A DNA stretch of 64,000 nucleotides. Source: Halorubrum salinarum. GTDB lineage: Archaea; Halobacteriota; Halobacteria; Halobacteriales; Haloferacaceae. Positions 25,820 through 34,007 of the stretch are shown one piece after another. The notes beneath the pieces were generated by a model, which saw nothing but the letters and a program-made list of their open reading frames with translations, was not told the origin of the DNA and made no database searches. Made by a program: the position numbers and the translations under genes. Each line of letters opens with the position of its first letter. Position 1 is the stretch's first letter. The stretch lies in NCBI RefSeq assembly GCF_013267195.1, contig NZ_CP053941.1, positions 1,922,001-1,986,000 on the forward strand, given 5' to 3'.

Positions 25820-26218
25820 TCACGGGACCTGCGTCACGCGGTCGACGTTATCGAGGGCGGCGAGGTCGGCCGCGAGCGCCTCCTGGTCGACGCCCGCCTC
25901 GTAGTAGAACACGATGTCGAAGGCGCCGTCGCGGAGGAGCTGCTGGCACTCCCAGACGAACTCCTCGCCGTCGAGTGTCAGCCCCTGGAACTGGTTCGAC
26001 GAGAAGTTCGTGTCGTCGTTGCCCGCCTCGATGTACGTCTCGCCCTTGTCGGCGTGGTCGGCGATGACGTCGTTGGCGGCGACCGTCAGCTCGTGCATCT
26101 CCAAGTCCTGCTGGCCGTCGAGGTCCGTATGGACGATACAGCCCACCAGCTCGATGTCGCCGGGCTCTAAGAGGGCCTTCGTACGGGTGTATAGGTCGGC
26201 GTCGACGGTCTCGCTCAT
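25820..26218 (-). CDS. DUF5778 family protein
   Basis: A 132-aa acidic protein starting MSETVDADLYTRTKALLEPG, with the well-formed central block TYIEAGNDDTNFSSNQFQGL and EFVWECQQLLRDGAFDIVFY. I recall this as a haloarchaeal domain of unknown function (DUF5778). It lies 34 bp upstream of the alpha/beta hydrolase gene on the same strand and may be co-transcribed with it. Confidence 0.82.
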   Translation of the reverse strand: MSETVDADLYTRTKALLEPGDIELVGCIVHTDLDGQQDLEMHELTVAANDVIADHADKGETYIEAGNDDTNFSSNQFQGLTLDGEEFVWECQQLLRDGAFDIVFYYEAGVDQEALAADLAALDNVDRVTQVP

Positions 26219-26291
26219 GGGTTACCGTTCCGGCTCCCGTAATAAACGGGTGACGGTTCACCGGGCGGAGGGCGCCGGACGACGACGCGCC

Positions 26292-27215
26292 TCAGCGCCG
26301 GAGCGACACGACGACGCCGTCCCCGCTCGCGTCGGCCTCGACCAGGCCGTCGTCCGCGAGGTCGTCGACGAGTCCCCGGAGCCACTCCCGGCCGTGGTCG
26401 CCGTCGGGCGCGTAGTCGACGCGGATCCGGTGGCCGAGCGCGTCCAGCTCCATCTCCTCGTGCTCGCCGAGCAGGCGGACGATCCGGCCGCGGAACTGCC
26501 GGCGGCTCCCCTCGAAGCTCGGCTGCTCCGGCACGTCGGGCGCGGTGAAGTCGCCGGTCTGGTAGGCGTGGCACCACTCGCGCCACGGGCAGCCCGCCTC
26601 GTCGCAGCGCGGCTTCTTCCCGCAGGCGACGCCGCCGAGCTCCATGACCGCGTTGTTCCAGACCCGGGACTCGCCCGCGGGCATGAGCGCCGAGGCGATC
26701 CGCTCGAACGCGTCGTCGTCGTCCGGGGCGTCGAACGCGCGGTACAGCACCCGCTTCACGTTGGTGTCGACGACGGCGTCGCCGTTATTGAACGCGAACG
26801 ACGCCACCGCGTTGGCGGTGTACGGGCCGACGCCCATCAGCTCGCGCAGCCCCTCCGGGTCCTGCGGGAACGCCCCCTCGTAGTCGTCCTCGACCTGCCC
26901 GGCCGCCTCTTGGAGGTACTTCGCGCGGTTGTTGTACCCCAGCGAGTGGTCGGACCAGAAGGCGACCACGTCGGCGCGGTCGGCCGCGGCGAGGGCGGCC
27001 GTCGTCGGCCACTCGTCGAGGAAGTCCTCCCACGCCGGCACGACCCGGTCGAGCTGGGTCTGCTGGCTCATCACCTCGCTGACGAGGACCTCGTAGGGGT
27101 CCTCCGTGCGGCGCCACGGGAAGTCCCGGTGGTCCGCCTCGTACCAGTCGACGAGCGCGCCGCGGACCGCGTCGAGGTCGGCCGGGAGCTCGGGAATGCC
27201 CTCCGCGTCGGTCAT
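26292..27215 (-). CDS. mutY: A/G-specific adenine glycosylase
   Basis: A 307-aa HhH-GPD enzyme that removes adenine mispaired with 8-oxoguanine. The catalytic Glu is in SEVMSQQTQLDRV. The helix-hairpin-helix plus Asp is LMGVGPYTANAVASFAF...VVDTNVKR. The Fe-S cluster loop CGKKPRCDEAGCPWREWC has four cysteines with spacing C-x5-C-x4-C-x5-C rather than the usual x6/x2/x5. The bacterial NUDIX-like C-terminal domain is replaced by a short region with a QFRGRIVRLL motif. It is complete and typical of haloarchaeal MutY in length. Confidence 0.92.
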   Translation of the reverse strand: MTDAEGIPELPADLDAVRGALVDWYEADHRDFPWRRTEDPYEVLVSEVMSQQTQLDRVVPAWEDFLDEWPTTAALAAADRADVVAFWSDHSLGYNNRAKYLQEAAGQVEDDYEGAFPQDPEGLRELMGVGPYTANAVASFAFNNGDAVVDTNVKRVLYRAFDAPDDDDAFERIASALMPAGESRVWNNAVMELGGVACGKKPRCDEAGCPWREWCHAYQTGDFTAPDVPEQPSFEGSRRQFRGRIVRLLGEHEEMELDALGHRIRVDYAPDGDHGREWLRGLVDDLADDGLVEADASGDGVVVSLRR

Positions 27216-27240
27216 GCGGATCGCTCCGGCCGGCGGCGGT

Positions 27241-27885
27241 TTATCCGTGCTGGTCCCCGTCGGCGACGACGGGCTCCATCGTCCGCGGGTCGCGGTCGGG
27301 GCCGGGGTACGCCCCGCCGACGGCGTCCGGGTACAGCTTCGCGGGGTCGAACACCGTCGCGAACGCGCGCGGCTCCCGGACGCTCACGGGGAGTCGGTCG
27401 CGGAGCCCGGCCGCGGCCCCCGGCCCGGTCAGCGACGGGTCGAGGCTCACGACCTGCATCGCGCCGCCCCGGTACGCGGACGCCAGCGCGGGGTGGTCGC
27501 CCGGGGGCTGGGCCACCGGCTCGCGCCACTCCCCGGCCGCCGCGCGCCAGTCCGCCGCCAGGTCGGGGTCCGACAGCGACGCGATCACGGCCTCGGCGTC
27601 GTCGAGGAGCGGGTCGCTGGCGACGAGCGTCGTCCACGCGTGCGACCGGAGCGCGTCGAGCGCCTCGCGTGCGGCCCCGCCGAGGAGGAGGTCGGCCGCG
27701 AGCGCGCCGGCGTCGGCGACGACGCGCGCCGGACTGGGGTCGGGAGGCTCGGGGACCGCGTCGCCGCCGGAGGAGTCCCCGGCCGCCCGCGCCGCTCGCA
27801 CGTCGTCGAGGGCGCGCCGCATGTCCGCCTCGTCGCGGTCGCCGCCGAGCGCGGCCGCGCGCTCGAACAGGTCGCCGAAGGTCAT
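27241..27885 (-). CDS. Uncharacterised protein, possibly PIN-like (DUF7384-like)
   Basis: A 214-aa protein starting MTFGDLFERAAALGG. The central region RVVADAGALAADLLLGGAAR followed by a helix and TTLVASDPLLDDAEAVIASL resembles the N-terminal Asp strand and following helices of PIN-type nucleases. The C-terminal part has HPALASAYRGGAMQVVSLDP and ATVFDPAKLYPDAVGG. The PIN assignment is an inference from pattern. It lies 25 bp upstream of mutY on the same strand and is divergent from the nitrilase gene. Confidence 0.65.
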   Translation of the reverse strand: MTFGDLFERAAALGGDRDEADMRRALDDVRAARAAGDSSGGDAVPEPPDPSPARVVADAGALAADLLLGGAAREALDALRSHAWTTLVASDPLLDDAEAVIASLSDPDLAADWRAAAGEWREPVAQPPGDHPALASAYRGGAMQVVSLDPSLTGPGAAAGLRDRLPVSVREPRAFATVFDPAKLYPDAVGGAYPGPDRDPRTMEPVVADGDQHG

Positions 27886-28003
27886 GTATCCCGGTCGGCG
27901 CCGGGGGCGTATCGTCCTTGCGGCCGCGGCCGGGCAGAGCGCGCGGCCCGGCCGGGTCCAGCGAGCCCGGACGTTATTTGTCGCTCGGATCGAACCCGAC
28001 GGC

Positions 28004-28846
28004 GTGAGCGACCGATCCGCAGCCGACCCGACCGTCGCCGTCCCGCAGGTCCCGGTCGACGACCTCCGCGTCGACGTGAACGCCGACCGACTCCGGCGCC
28101 GCGCGGCCGACCTGCCGACCGGGGTCGACCTCGCCGTCTTCCCCGAGTACGCGCTCACGGGGTTCGCGGCCGACGAGCGACTCCGCGAGGCCGCGCTCTC
28201 CCGCGACGCCGCGCGCGAACGGCTCGAATCCGTCGCGCGGGCGGCGAACGCGGCGGTGATCGCGGGCTACGCCGAGCGCGACGGGGAGAGCGTCTACAAC
28301 GCGACCGCGTACGTTCCCCCGCCGGACCGCGGCGCGGACGGCGGACCGACGGACGAAGCGCGCGACGGCCCGGGCGGGTTCGCCGTCTACCGCAAGCGAC
28401 ACCTGTGGGACGACGAGGCCGAGTGGGTCGAGCCCGGCGAGGAGCGCGCCGTCGTCGAGACGGCCGCCGGACCGACCGGCCTGCTGACCTGCTACGACCT
28501 CAACTTCGTCGCGGAGAGCGCGTGGTTCGCGGAGCGCGCGGTCGACGCGCTCGTCGTCGTCGGCGCGTGGCCCGCCGACCACGTCGCCAACTGGCGGCTC
28601 CTGTGTCGCGCCCGCGCGCTCGACGGCGTCAGGTGGGTCGTCGGGGCGGGCCGCACCGGGAGCGCCGGCGGCGGGCGCGTGCCGGACGAGGCGGCGTACG
28701 CCGGCAACTCCCTCGTCGCGCGCCCGGACGGCGCGGTCGCGGCCGAACTCGACCGGGACGCGTCGACGCTGACCGCGACGCTCGACCGCGAAACCCTCGC
28801 CGCGCAGCGAGACCTCGTCGGCGCTATCGGCAAAAATAGAAAATAA
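28004..28846 (+). CDS. Carbon-nitrogen hydrolase (nitrilase superfamily)
   Basis: A 280-aa protein with the Glu-Lys-Cys triad: Glu48 in FPEYALTG, Lys131 in YRKRHLWDD, Cys163 in LTCYDLNF. It hydrolyses a C-N bond of an amide or nitrile; the substrate is unknown. The GTG start at 28004 begins VSDRSAADPTVAVPQVPVDD, the expected first beta strand. The stop codon lies inside an AT-rich inverted repeat (28839-28851). Confidence 0.88.
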   Translation: MSDRSAADPTVAVPQVPVDDLRVDVNADRLRRRAADLPTGVDLAVFPEYALTGFAADERLREAALSRDAARERLESVARAANAAVIAGYAERDGESVYNATAYVPPPDRGADGGPTDEARDGPGGFAVYRKRHLWDDEAEWVEPGEERAVVETAAGPTGLLTCYDLNFVAESAWFAERAVDALVVVGAWPADHVANWRLLCRARALDGVRWVVGAGRTGSAGGGRVPDEAAYAGNSLVARPDGAVAAELDRDASTLTATLDRETLAAQRDLVGAIGKNRK

Positions 28847-28873
28847 TTTTCTTATGTCGAAAAAGTAGTTTTC
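28839..28873. promoter_or_regulatory. Two tandem AT-rich inverted repeats upstream of dpsA (candidate operator)
   Basis: GAAAATAATTTTC (28839-28851) and GAAAAAGTAGTTTTC (28859-28873) are both dyads of GAAAA/TTTTC, with starts exactly 20 bp (two helical turns) apart. The second ends 10 bp before the TATA-like actattaag at 28883. The position fits a dimeric regulator controlling dpsA. The first also supplies a T-rich stop signal for the nitrilase gene. Confidence 0.55.
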
Positions 28874-28882
28874 TCAGTAGGA

Positions 28883-28917
28883 ACTATTAAGTGGGTCGCG
28901 CGCGTATACTGAGGTGA
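28883..28917 (+). promoter_or_regulatory. dpsA core promoter and Shine-Dalgarno
   Basis: TATA-like actattaag (28883-28891) lies about 32 bp upstream of the ATG at 28919. The sequence gaggtga at 28911-28917, immediately before the ATG, is a strong Shine-Dalgarno match, rare in this window, though its spacing is very short. Confidence 0.5.
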
Positions 28918-28918
28918 A

Positions 28919-29467
28919 ATGAGTACCCAGAAGCAGGCCCGTCAGCGATACGGCGACGTTCACGAGAGCGAAGCGCTCCGCGTCCCCGAGGAGAAGGCCG
29001 AACAGCTCGTCGACGCGCTCAACAGCGACCTCGCGGCGACGTACGTGCTCTACCACCAGATCAAAAAGCACCACTGGCTCGTCGAGGGCGCCGAGTTCCT
29101 CGACATCCACGAGTACCTCGGCGAGGTCGCGGCCGACCTCGAAGAGGGCGCCGACGTGCTCGCCGAGCGCGCGCAGGCGCTCGGCGGCGTGCCGCTCTCG
29201 GGCGGCGCGAACTACGAGGAGCACGCGCCGGTGACCCCCGAGGACGCCGACGCCTACGACATCCGCACCTCGCTCGAACACGACCTCGAGATGTTCGGCG
29301 ACATCACCGAGCAGCTCCGCGAGCACATCCAGCTCGCCAACAACCTCGGCGACTACAACACCGAAGAGCAGCTCCGCGACATCCTCGGCGACGTCGAGGA
29401 ACACGGCCACCACATCGAGCACTACCTCGAAGACGACACCCTCGTCACGAGCGAGACGCTCGAATAA
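28919..29467 (+). CDS. dpsA: DNA starvation/iron-storage protein DpsA (ferritin-like)
   Basis: A 182-aa protein with the Dps four-helix fold. The inter-subunit ferroxidase ligands lie in YHQIKKHHWLVEGAEFLDIH and the E/D-rich segment EYLGEVAADLEEGADVLAER. The C-terminal helix ends EEHGHHIEHYLEDDT. DpsA oxidises and stores Fe(II) and protects DNA from hydroxyl radicals. The haloarchaeal N-terminal extension MSTQKQARQRYGDVHES is present. Two tandem dyads and a TATA box upstream suggest regulation by iron or oxidative state. Confidence 0.95.
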   Translation: MSTQKQARQRYGDVHESEALRVPEEKAEQLVDALNSDLAATYVLYHQIKKHHWLVEGAEFLDIHEYLGEVAADLEEGADVLAERAQALGGVPLSGGANYEEHAPVTPEDADAYDIRTSLEHDLEMFGDITEQLREHIQLANNLGDYNTEEQLRDILGDVEEHGHHIEHYLEDDTLVTSETLE

Positions 29468-29605
29468 GCCGGCCGCGGCGGACCGCTTCCGGGCCGTTCC
29501 GGAGTCCGATCCTTCGACTTTTCTGACACCGCCGAGCGACGCCGCCGGCCGCGCTCGTGCCGACCGTGCTTCCGCTGACCGCGTTCCTCCCGACCGCGCT
29601 CCCGA

Positions 29606-30151
29606 TCAGTCGAGGTCCGGCGCCCGCTCGCCGGCCGGAATCACGATCTCCAGCCAGTTCTCCTCGGGCGGGAGCGGACAGGAGAACGTGTCGCTGTACG
29701 CGCAGAAGGGGCTGTACGCGAGGTTGAAGTCGACCGTGACGGCGTCGCCGTCCTCGAGGTCGCCCTCGGGCTCCAGTTCCATGTACCGCCCCTGGTAGTA
29801 CGTCTGCTGGCCGGTCGTCTTGTCGCGGAAGGGGACGAAGATGGCGCCGTCGTCGCCCGCCTGTCGGTAGCCCGCGAGCGTGTGCTCCTCGCCATCGACC
29901 TCGAACGCGAACGTGACGACCCGGAGGTACCGGACCGGGTTGCTCGCGGTCGTCTCCATCTCGACCGGCTCGGGGTCGTCGTGGACCGTGACCGTCGCCT
30001 CGACGCGGTAGTCCGGGTCCGGCGGGAAGTAGTCGAGCCCGTCGAACTCGTCGCGGTCCTCCGGCGGGATCGGCGACTGCGGGTGGTCGTCGAAGAACTC
30101 GTCTTTCTCCCGTCGATTCGCGCGGAGCCGCTCGGCGTAGTCCTCGCTCAT
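29606..30151 (-). CDS. DUF1684 family protein
   Basis: A 181-aa soluble protein. It begins with RANRREKDEFFDDHPQSPIP. The core has YQGRYMELEPEGD and the diagnostic DUF1684 block DFNLAYSPFCAYSDTFSCPL near residues 143-162, followed by PPEENWLEIVIPAGE. The family is widespread in bacteria and haloarchaea and has no settled biochemical role. The sequence appears complete. Confidence 0.88.
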   Translation of the reverse strand: MSEDYAERLRANRREKDEFFDDHPQSPIPPEDRDEFDGLDYFPPDPDYRVEATVTVHDDPEPVEMETTASNPVRYLRVVTFAFEVDGEEHTLAGYRQAGDDGAIFVPFRDKTTGQQTYYQGRYMELEPEGDLEDGDAVTVDFNLAYSPFCAYSDTFSCPLPPEENWLEIVIPAGERAPDLD

Positions 30152-30218
30152 GGCCGGACGGACGGGCGCCGGCGGTTTCAGGGCCGCGGTTCGGCCGCCC
30201 TCCCGACCCGCGACGCCC

Positions 30219-30920
30219 TCACAGCGCCTGGAGGTCCGCGAGGCAGTCGTCGAGGTCGCGGTTCGACGTGGCCAGCGAGACGCCGTCGACGCGGGCGAGG
30301 TCGGCGGCGTGGTCCCACAGGTCGCCGTCCTCGATGCCGTGGAGCACGACCGCGTTCGGCGTCGGGCTCACGACCCGCAGCGCCACGAGCGGCGACTCGC
30401 CGCGCGTCACCCGCGTGAACACGAGCGCGCGGTTCGTCGACTGGCCGTACAGCCGGTAGAACTCCTCGCTGGAGAGCCGCGTGATCGCCTGGATCGAGTC
30501 GATGACGGTGTGGCCGTTCACGTGGTCGTGGTCGCCGCGGACGACCTCCGTCGCGCCCATCGCCTCGTAGAAGTCCTCCAGGGGGACCGCCGTCGAGTAC
30601 TCGCGGAGGTCGTGGACGATGTCGCTCTCGAACCCGGCCGAGAGCACCCGGGCGTGCTGGCGGAGGCGGCCGCCGCCGCGGCGCTCGTCGATGTCGAGCA
30701 GCCCCTCGACCGTGCGGCGGACGACGCCGATCCCCGGGCTCTCGCGGCGACCGCTCTCGTAGTCGGAGACGACCGACGAGGAGACGCCGAGCTGGTCGGC
30801 AAGTTCCGTCTGCGAGACGTCGAAGTCGGTCCGCCACTTCCGGAGGGTCGCCCCCGGATCGTCGCTCAGCGTTATCTCGCCGGCGATCCGGCGGGAGAGC
30901 TCCTCGCGTGCGTCGCTCAT
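30219..30920 (-). CDS. Transcriptional regulator with N-terminal XRE-type HTH (COG1709-like)
   Basis: A 233-aa protein. Residues about 25-65 form a lambda-repressor-type HTH (FDVSQTELADQLGVSSSVVS followed by DYESGRRESPG). The remaining 160 residues are a conserved archaeal sensor-like domain with HDHVNGHTVIDSIQAITRLS and FYRLYGQSTNRALVFTRVTR. Archaeal COG1709 proteins have this layout. The ligand and regulon are unknown; the nearest gene upstream is the DUF7521-like membrane gene. Confidence 0.85.
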   Translation of the reverse strand: MSDAREELSRRIAGEITLSDDPGATLRKWRTDFDVSQTELADQLGVSSSVVSDYESGRRESPGIGVVRRTVEGLLDIDERRGGGRLRQHARVLSAGFESDIVHDLREYSTAVPLEDFYEAMGATEVVRGDHDHVNGHTVIDSIQAITRLSSEEFYRLYGQSTNRALVFTRVTRGESPLVALRVVSPTPNAVVLHGIEDGDLWDHAADLARVDGVSLATSNRDLDDCLADLQAL

Positions 30921-30984
30921 GGCGTGAACGGACGACCGAGCGCCGCAAAAGGGTACCGTTCGTCGCGCGTCGAACGCCCTCGAC

Positions 30985-31263
30985 TCACTCCAGGTACAGC
31001 GAGTAGACGATGACCGCGAACCCGACCGCCGTGAGGAGGCCGTCGATGGCGATGCCGACGGTCAGGTTCGCGCCGATGATCTGGTGAGAGACGCCGCCCA
31101 GCAGCGCCCCGACGGTGACGATGCCGAAGCCGACGCCCAGCTCGCGCAGCGACCGGTCGCCGGTCCGATCGTACGCACGGAGCGCGTAGTAGGTGATGCT
31201 GCCACCGAGCACCAGGATGGCGGTCTTTGCGACGATGATAGTCAGGTCGATGTAGGGGTTCAT
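30985..31263 (-). CDS. Small three-helix membrane protein (DUF7521-like)
   Basis: A 92-aa protein starting MNPYIDLTIIVAKTAILVLG with three hydrophobic segments. Its ATG overlaps the TGA of the winged-helix gene (ATGA), so translation is coupled. Haloarchaeal genomes often pair a small wHTH regulator with such a membrane protein; one possibility is that the membrane protein senses a signal and controls the regulator. Confidence 0.75.
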   Translation of the reverse strand: MNPYIDLTIIVAKTAILVLGGSITYYALRAYDRTGDRSLRELGVGFGIVTVGALLGGVSHQIIGANLTVGIAIDGLLTAVGFAVIVYSLYLE

Positions 31264-31658
31264 GTTTCCTCTCGTAGCTCCGACCACAGGTCGGCCAGTC
31301 GCTCGTCTCGGGTCCGCTCGGGCCGAGAGAACTCCACGTCGAACTCGCGGCGGTCCGCGTCGCCCTCCTCGCCGTCGTCGATCGAGACGGTGACGGCGTC
31401 GAACGACACCGAGTACCGCGTCGTGTGCTGCCCGTCCCGCCGGATGTCCGTCGACTCCGAGAGCAGGGAGGCGTCGGTGAGCTTCTCCAGTTTCCGGTAG
31501 GTCGTCGACAGGGGGATGTCGCACTCCTCGGAGAGCTCGCTCGCGGTCTTCGGCTCGGTGAGCGCCGCGACGATCCGACGGGCCGCGTCGTCGGCCAGCG
31601 CGTCGAGCACCTCGTCGACCGACGGCGGCTCCGGCTCTCGCGACGGGTCCCGCACCAT
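31260..31658 (-). CDS. ArsR-like winged-helix regulator
   Basis: A 132-aa protein. Residues 14-78 are a winged helix: DEVLDALADDAARRIVAALT, then the recognition helix region CDIPLSTTYRKLEKLTDASL and a wing with RRDGQHTTRYSV. The C-terminal 50 residues are acidic with a beta strand and a helix. It is coupled by 4-base overlap to the following small membrane protein. The target is unknown. Confidence 0.85.
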   Translation of the reverse strand: MVRDPSREPEPPSVDEVLDALADDAARRIVAALTEPKTASELSEECDIPLSTTYRKLEKLTDASLLSESTDIRRDGQHTTRYSVSFDAVTVSIDDGEEGDADRREFDVEFSRPERTRDERLADLWSELREET

Positions 31659-31835
31659 GCGTGACGGTTCGGCCCCCGGAACTTAAACCATCGAACTTCG
31701 GTCCGAGCGGCGACCGATCGCACGAGGGCGCGGCCGACGACCGCCCGGAACCGTCGCAGGGTCGGCCCGCGCGACGCTGAAGTCGGCCCGCGCGATGCCG
31801 CCCGTTTTTGTACGGCCGCGGCGTACCGCGGGCCG

Positions 31836-33467
31836 ATGGACACGTGGAAGCGGCGGGTCGTGTTGTACGCGGTCTTCCTCGGGGGGATGATAGCGTTCAC
31901 CGCCGTCACGTATCAGTACGGGATGCGGGCGTACGAGAACGACCCGCGGACCCTGATCGAGTCGTTCCGCTTCGCGGTCGAGATGTTCTCCACCACCGGG
32001 TTCGGCGGCGACGCGCCGTGGCGGAGCCCCGAGATGAACGCGTACATCGCCGTGATGGACCTCGTCGGGATGGCGCTGATCTTCGGGGCGCTCCCCGTCG
32101 TCGCGACCCCGCTCCTCGAGTCCGCGTTCGCGACGAGCGTCCCGCGGTCGCTGGAGCCGGACCTGGAGGGACACGTCGTCGTCGCGTCCGACACCACGCG
32201 CTCCGACGCGCTCTTAGACGAGTTCGAGTCGGAGGACGTCCCGTACGCCGTCGTGGAGCGCGATCCGGACCGGGCGCTGGCGCTGTACGAGGCGGGCCAC
32301 AGGGTGGTTCGGGCCGACCCCGAGACGACCGAGGGGCTCGAGAGGGCACGCCTCGGGGCGGCGCGCGCCCTGGTCACCGACGTCTCCGACCGCGTGGACG
32401 CGAGCATCGTCCTCGCGGCGAAGGAGCTGTCGACGGACGTCCGCGCGATAAGCGTCGTCGAGGACCCGAGCCGCGAGCGGTACCACCGGCTCGCCGGCGC
32501 GGACGAGGTGCTCTCCCCGCGGTCGCTGCTCGGCGAGCGCCTCGCCTCGAAGGTCACGACCGCGCTCCGGACCGACCTCGACGAGGCGGTCGCGGTCGGC
32601 GACCTGCGGATCGCGGAGATATCGGTCCACCACGGGAGCGGCCTCGCCGGGTCGACGCTCGCCGGCAGCGCCATCGGCGAGCGCACCGGCGTCGACGTGA
32701 TCGGCGCGTGGTTCGACGGCTCGTTCGAGGCGGCGCCGCCGCCGGACGCGACGCTGTCGGCCGGGACGGTCCTCCTCGTCTCGGGGACGGAAGAGCAGGT
32801 GGAGCGGCTCGTCGACCTGACCAACTCGGCGGCCCGGCGGTTCGGCGCGGGCGAGACCGTCGTCGTTGGACACGGACAGGTCGGACGGACCGTCGCGAGC
32901 GCCCTCGAAGCGGGCGACGTCCCGGTGACAGTCGTCGACCGCGAGGACGGGGAGGCGATCGACGTGGTCGGGGACGCGACCGACCCGGAGACGCTGCGGG
33001 AGGCCGGCGTCACCGACGCGCGGACCGTCGTCCTCGCGCTCCCCGACGACACGACCGCCGAGTTCGCGACGCTCGTGGTCCGCGACCTGGCGCCGAACGT
33101 GGAGCTGCTCGCGCGGGTCGAGGACCCGGAGAGCGTGCCGAAGATGCACCGCGCCGGCGCCGACTACGTGCTCTCGCTGTCGACGGTGACCGGGCGGATG
33201 TCGGCGTCGGCCGTGTTCACGGACCGCGACGTGCTCTCGCTCGACACGCACGTCGAGGTCGTCAGGAGCGAGGCGTCGGTCCTGGCCGGCCGGACCGTCG
33301 GGCAGGCGGCCGTCCGCGAGACCACCGGCTGTACCGTCATCGCCATCGAGCGCGGCGGCGACCTCATCACCGACGTGGGCCCCGAGACGCGGATCGAGCG
33401 CGGCGACGAGCTCGTCCTCGCCGGCACCGACGAGGGGGTCCGGTCGTTCGAGCGCGCGTTCGCCTGA
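31836..33467 (+). CDS. K+ channel-like protein with two RCK (TrkA-N/TrkA-C) modules
   Basis: A 543-aa protein. Residues 8-28 and 68-92 are transmembrane helices flanking a pore loop with filter-like STTGFGGD (52-59), a variant of TVGYGD. First RCK unit: HVVVASDTTRSDALLDEF onward, without GxGxxG, followed by a TrkA-C domain near 250-315. Second unit: VVVGHGQVGRTVASALEAG with the dinucleotide-binding GHGQVG, then a second TrkA-C domain near 460-540. It resembles haloarchaeal Pch-type potassium channels. Gating by NAD(H), ATP or similar ligands is typical of RCK domains. Only two membrane helices per subunit means a tetramer. Confidence 0.87.
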   Translation: MDTWKRRVVLYAVFLGGMIAFTAVTYQYGMRAYENDPRTLIESFRFAVEMFSTTGFGGDAPWRSPEMNAYIAVMDLVGMALIFGALPVVATPLLESAFATSVPRSLEPDLEGHVVVASDTTRSDALLDEFESEDVPYAVVERDPDRALALYEAGHRVVRADPETTEGLERARLGAARALVTDVSDRVDASIVLAAKELSTDVRAISVVEDPSRERYHRLAGADEVLSPRSLLGERLASKVTTALRTDLDEAVAVGDLRIAEISVHHGSGLAGSTLAGSAIGERTGVDVIGAWFDGSFEAAPPPDATLSAGTVLLVSGTEEQVERLVDLTNSAARRFGAGETVVVGHGQVGRTVASALEAGDVPVTVVDREDGEAIDVVGDATDPETLREAGVTDARTVVLALPDDTTAEFATLVVRDLAPNVELLARVEDPESVPKMHRAGADYVLSLSTVTGRMSASAVFTDRDVLSLDTHVEVVRSEASVLAGRTVGQAAVRETTGCTVIAIERGGDLITDVGPETRIERGDELVLAGTDEGVRSFERAFA

Positions 33468-33585
33468 CCGGTTCGCGCCGCAGGTCTCGCCCGTGCCACC
33501 GCCTCCGCCGCCGATCCCGCCCGCGCCGCCGCTTCCGCCGGGCCGAGTCGAACGCTTCAAGTATTCGCTGGCTGTTCGTACCCGT

Positions 33586-33957
33586 ATGAAAGACCAGGGA
33601 CGCTCCGCGCGCAAGCGGACCGGCGGCCGACTCAAGCACGCCTCGAACAAGAAGCGCCACCAGCTCGGCCGCGAGCCCGCCGAGACCACGGTCGGCGAGA
33701 CGCGACTCCAGTACATCGACTCCCGCGGCACGGACAAGAAGGTCCGCGCGCTCTCGACGAACGTCGCGCAGGTCGCCGACGACGGCGAGGTCAGCGAGGC
33801 CGAGATCGAGAACGTCGTCGACAACCCCGCGAACGTCAACTACGCCCGCCGGAACATCGTCACCAAGGGCGCCATCATCGAGACGTCCGCCGGCCGCGCC
33901 CGCGTCACCTCGCGCCCCGGACAGACCGGCCAGGTCAACGCGGTCCTGCTCGACTGA
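33586..33957 (+). CDS. rps8e: 30S ribosomal protein S8e
   Basis: A 123-aa archaeal/eukaryotic ribosomal protein starting MKDQGRSARKRTGGRLKHAS, a strong family signature, and ending ARVTSRPGQTGQVNAVLLD. The ATG at 33586 is preferred over an in-frame Pro-rich extension (33493 onward) that lies in the intergenic DNA. It stands alone between the channel gene and rnhB. Confidence 0.96.
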   Translation: MKDQGRSARKRTGGRLKHASNKKRHQLGREPAETTVGETRLQYIDSRGTDKKVRALSTNVAQVADDGEVSEAEIENVVDNPANVNYARRNIVTKGAIIETSAGRARVTSRPGQTGQVNAVLLD

Positions 33958-34007
33958 GCCCGCGCCCTTTCTGAAGGTATTTCCCCCCGCACGCCCACCA
34001 GCCACGC

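Noticed and set aside
33493-33585. Pro-rich N-terminal extension of S8e
   Set aside because: S8e proteins start MKDQGRSxRKxTGG; the extension lies in the spacer after the channel gene.
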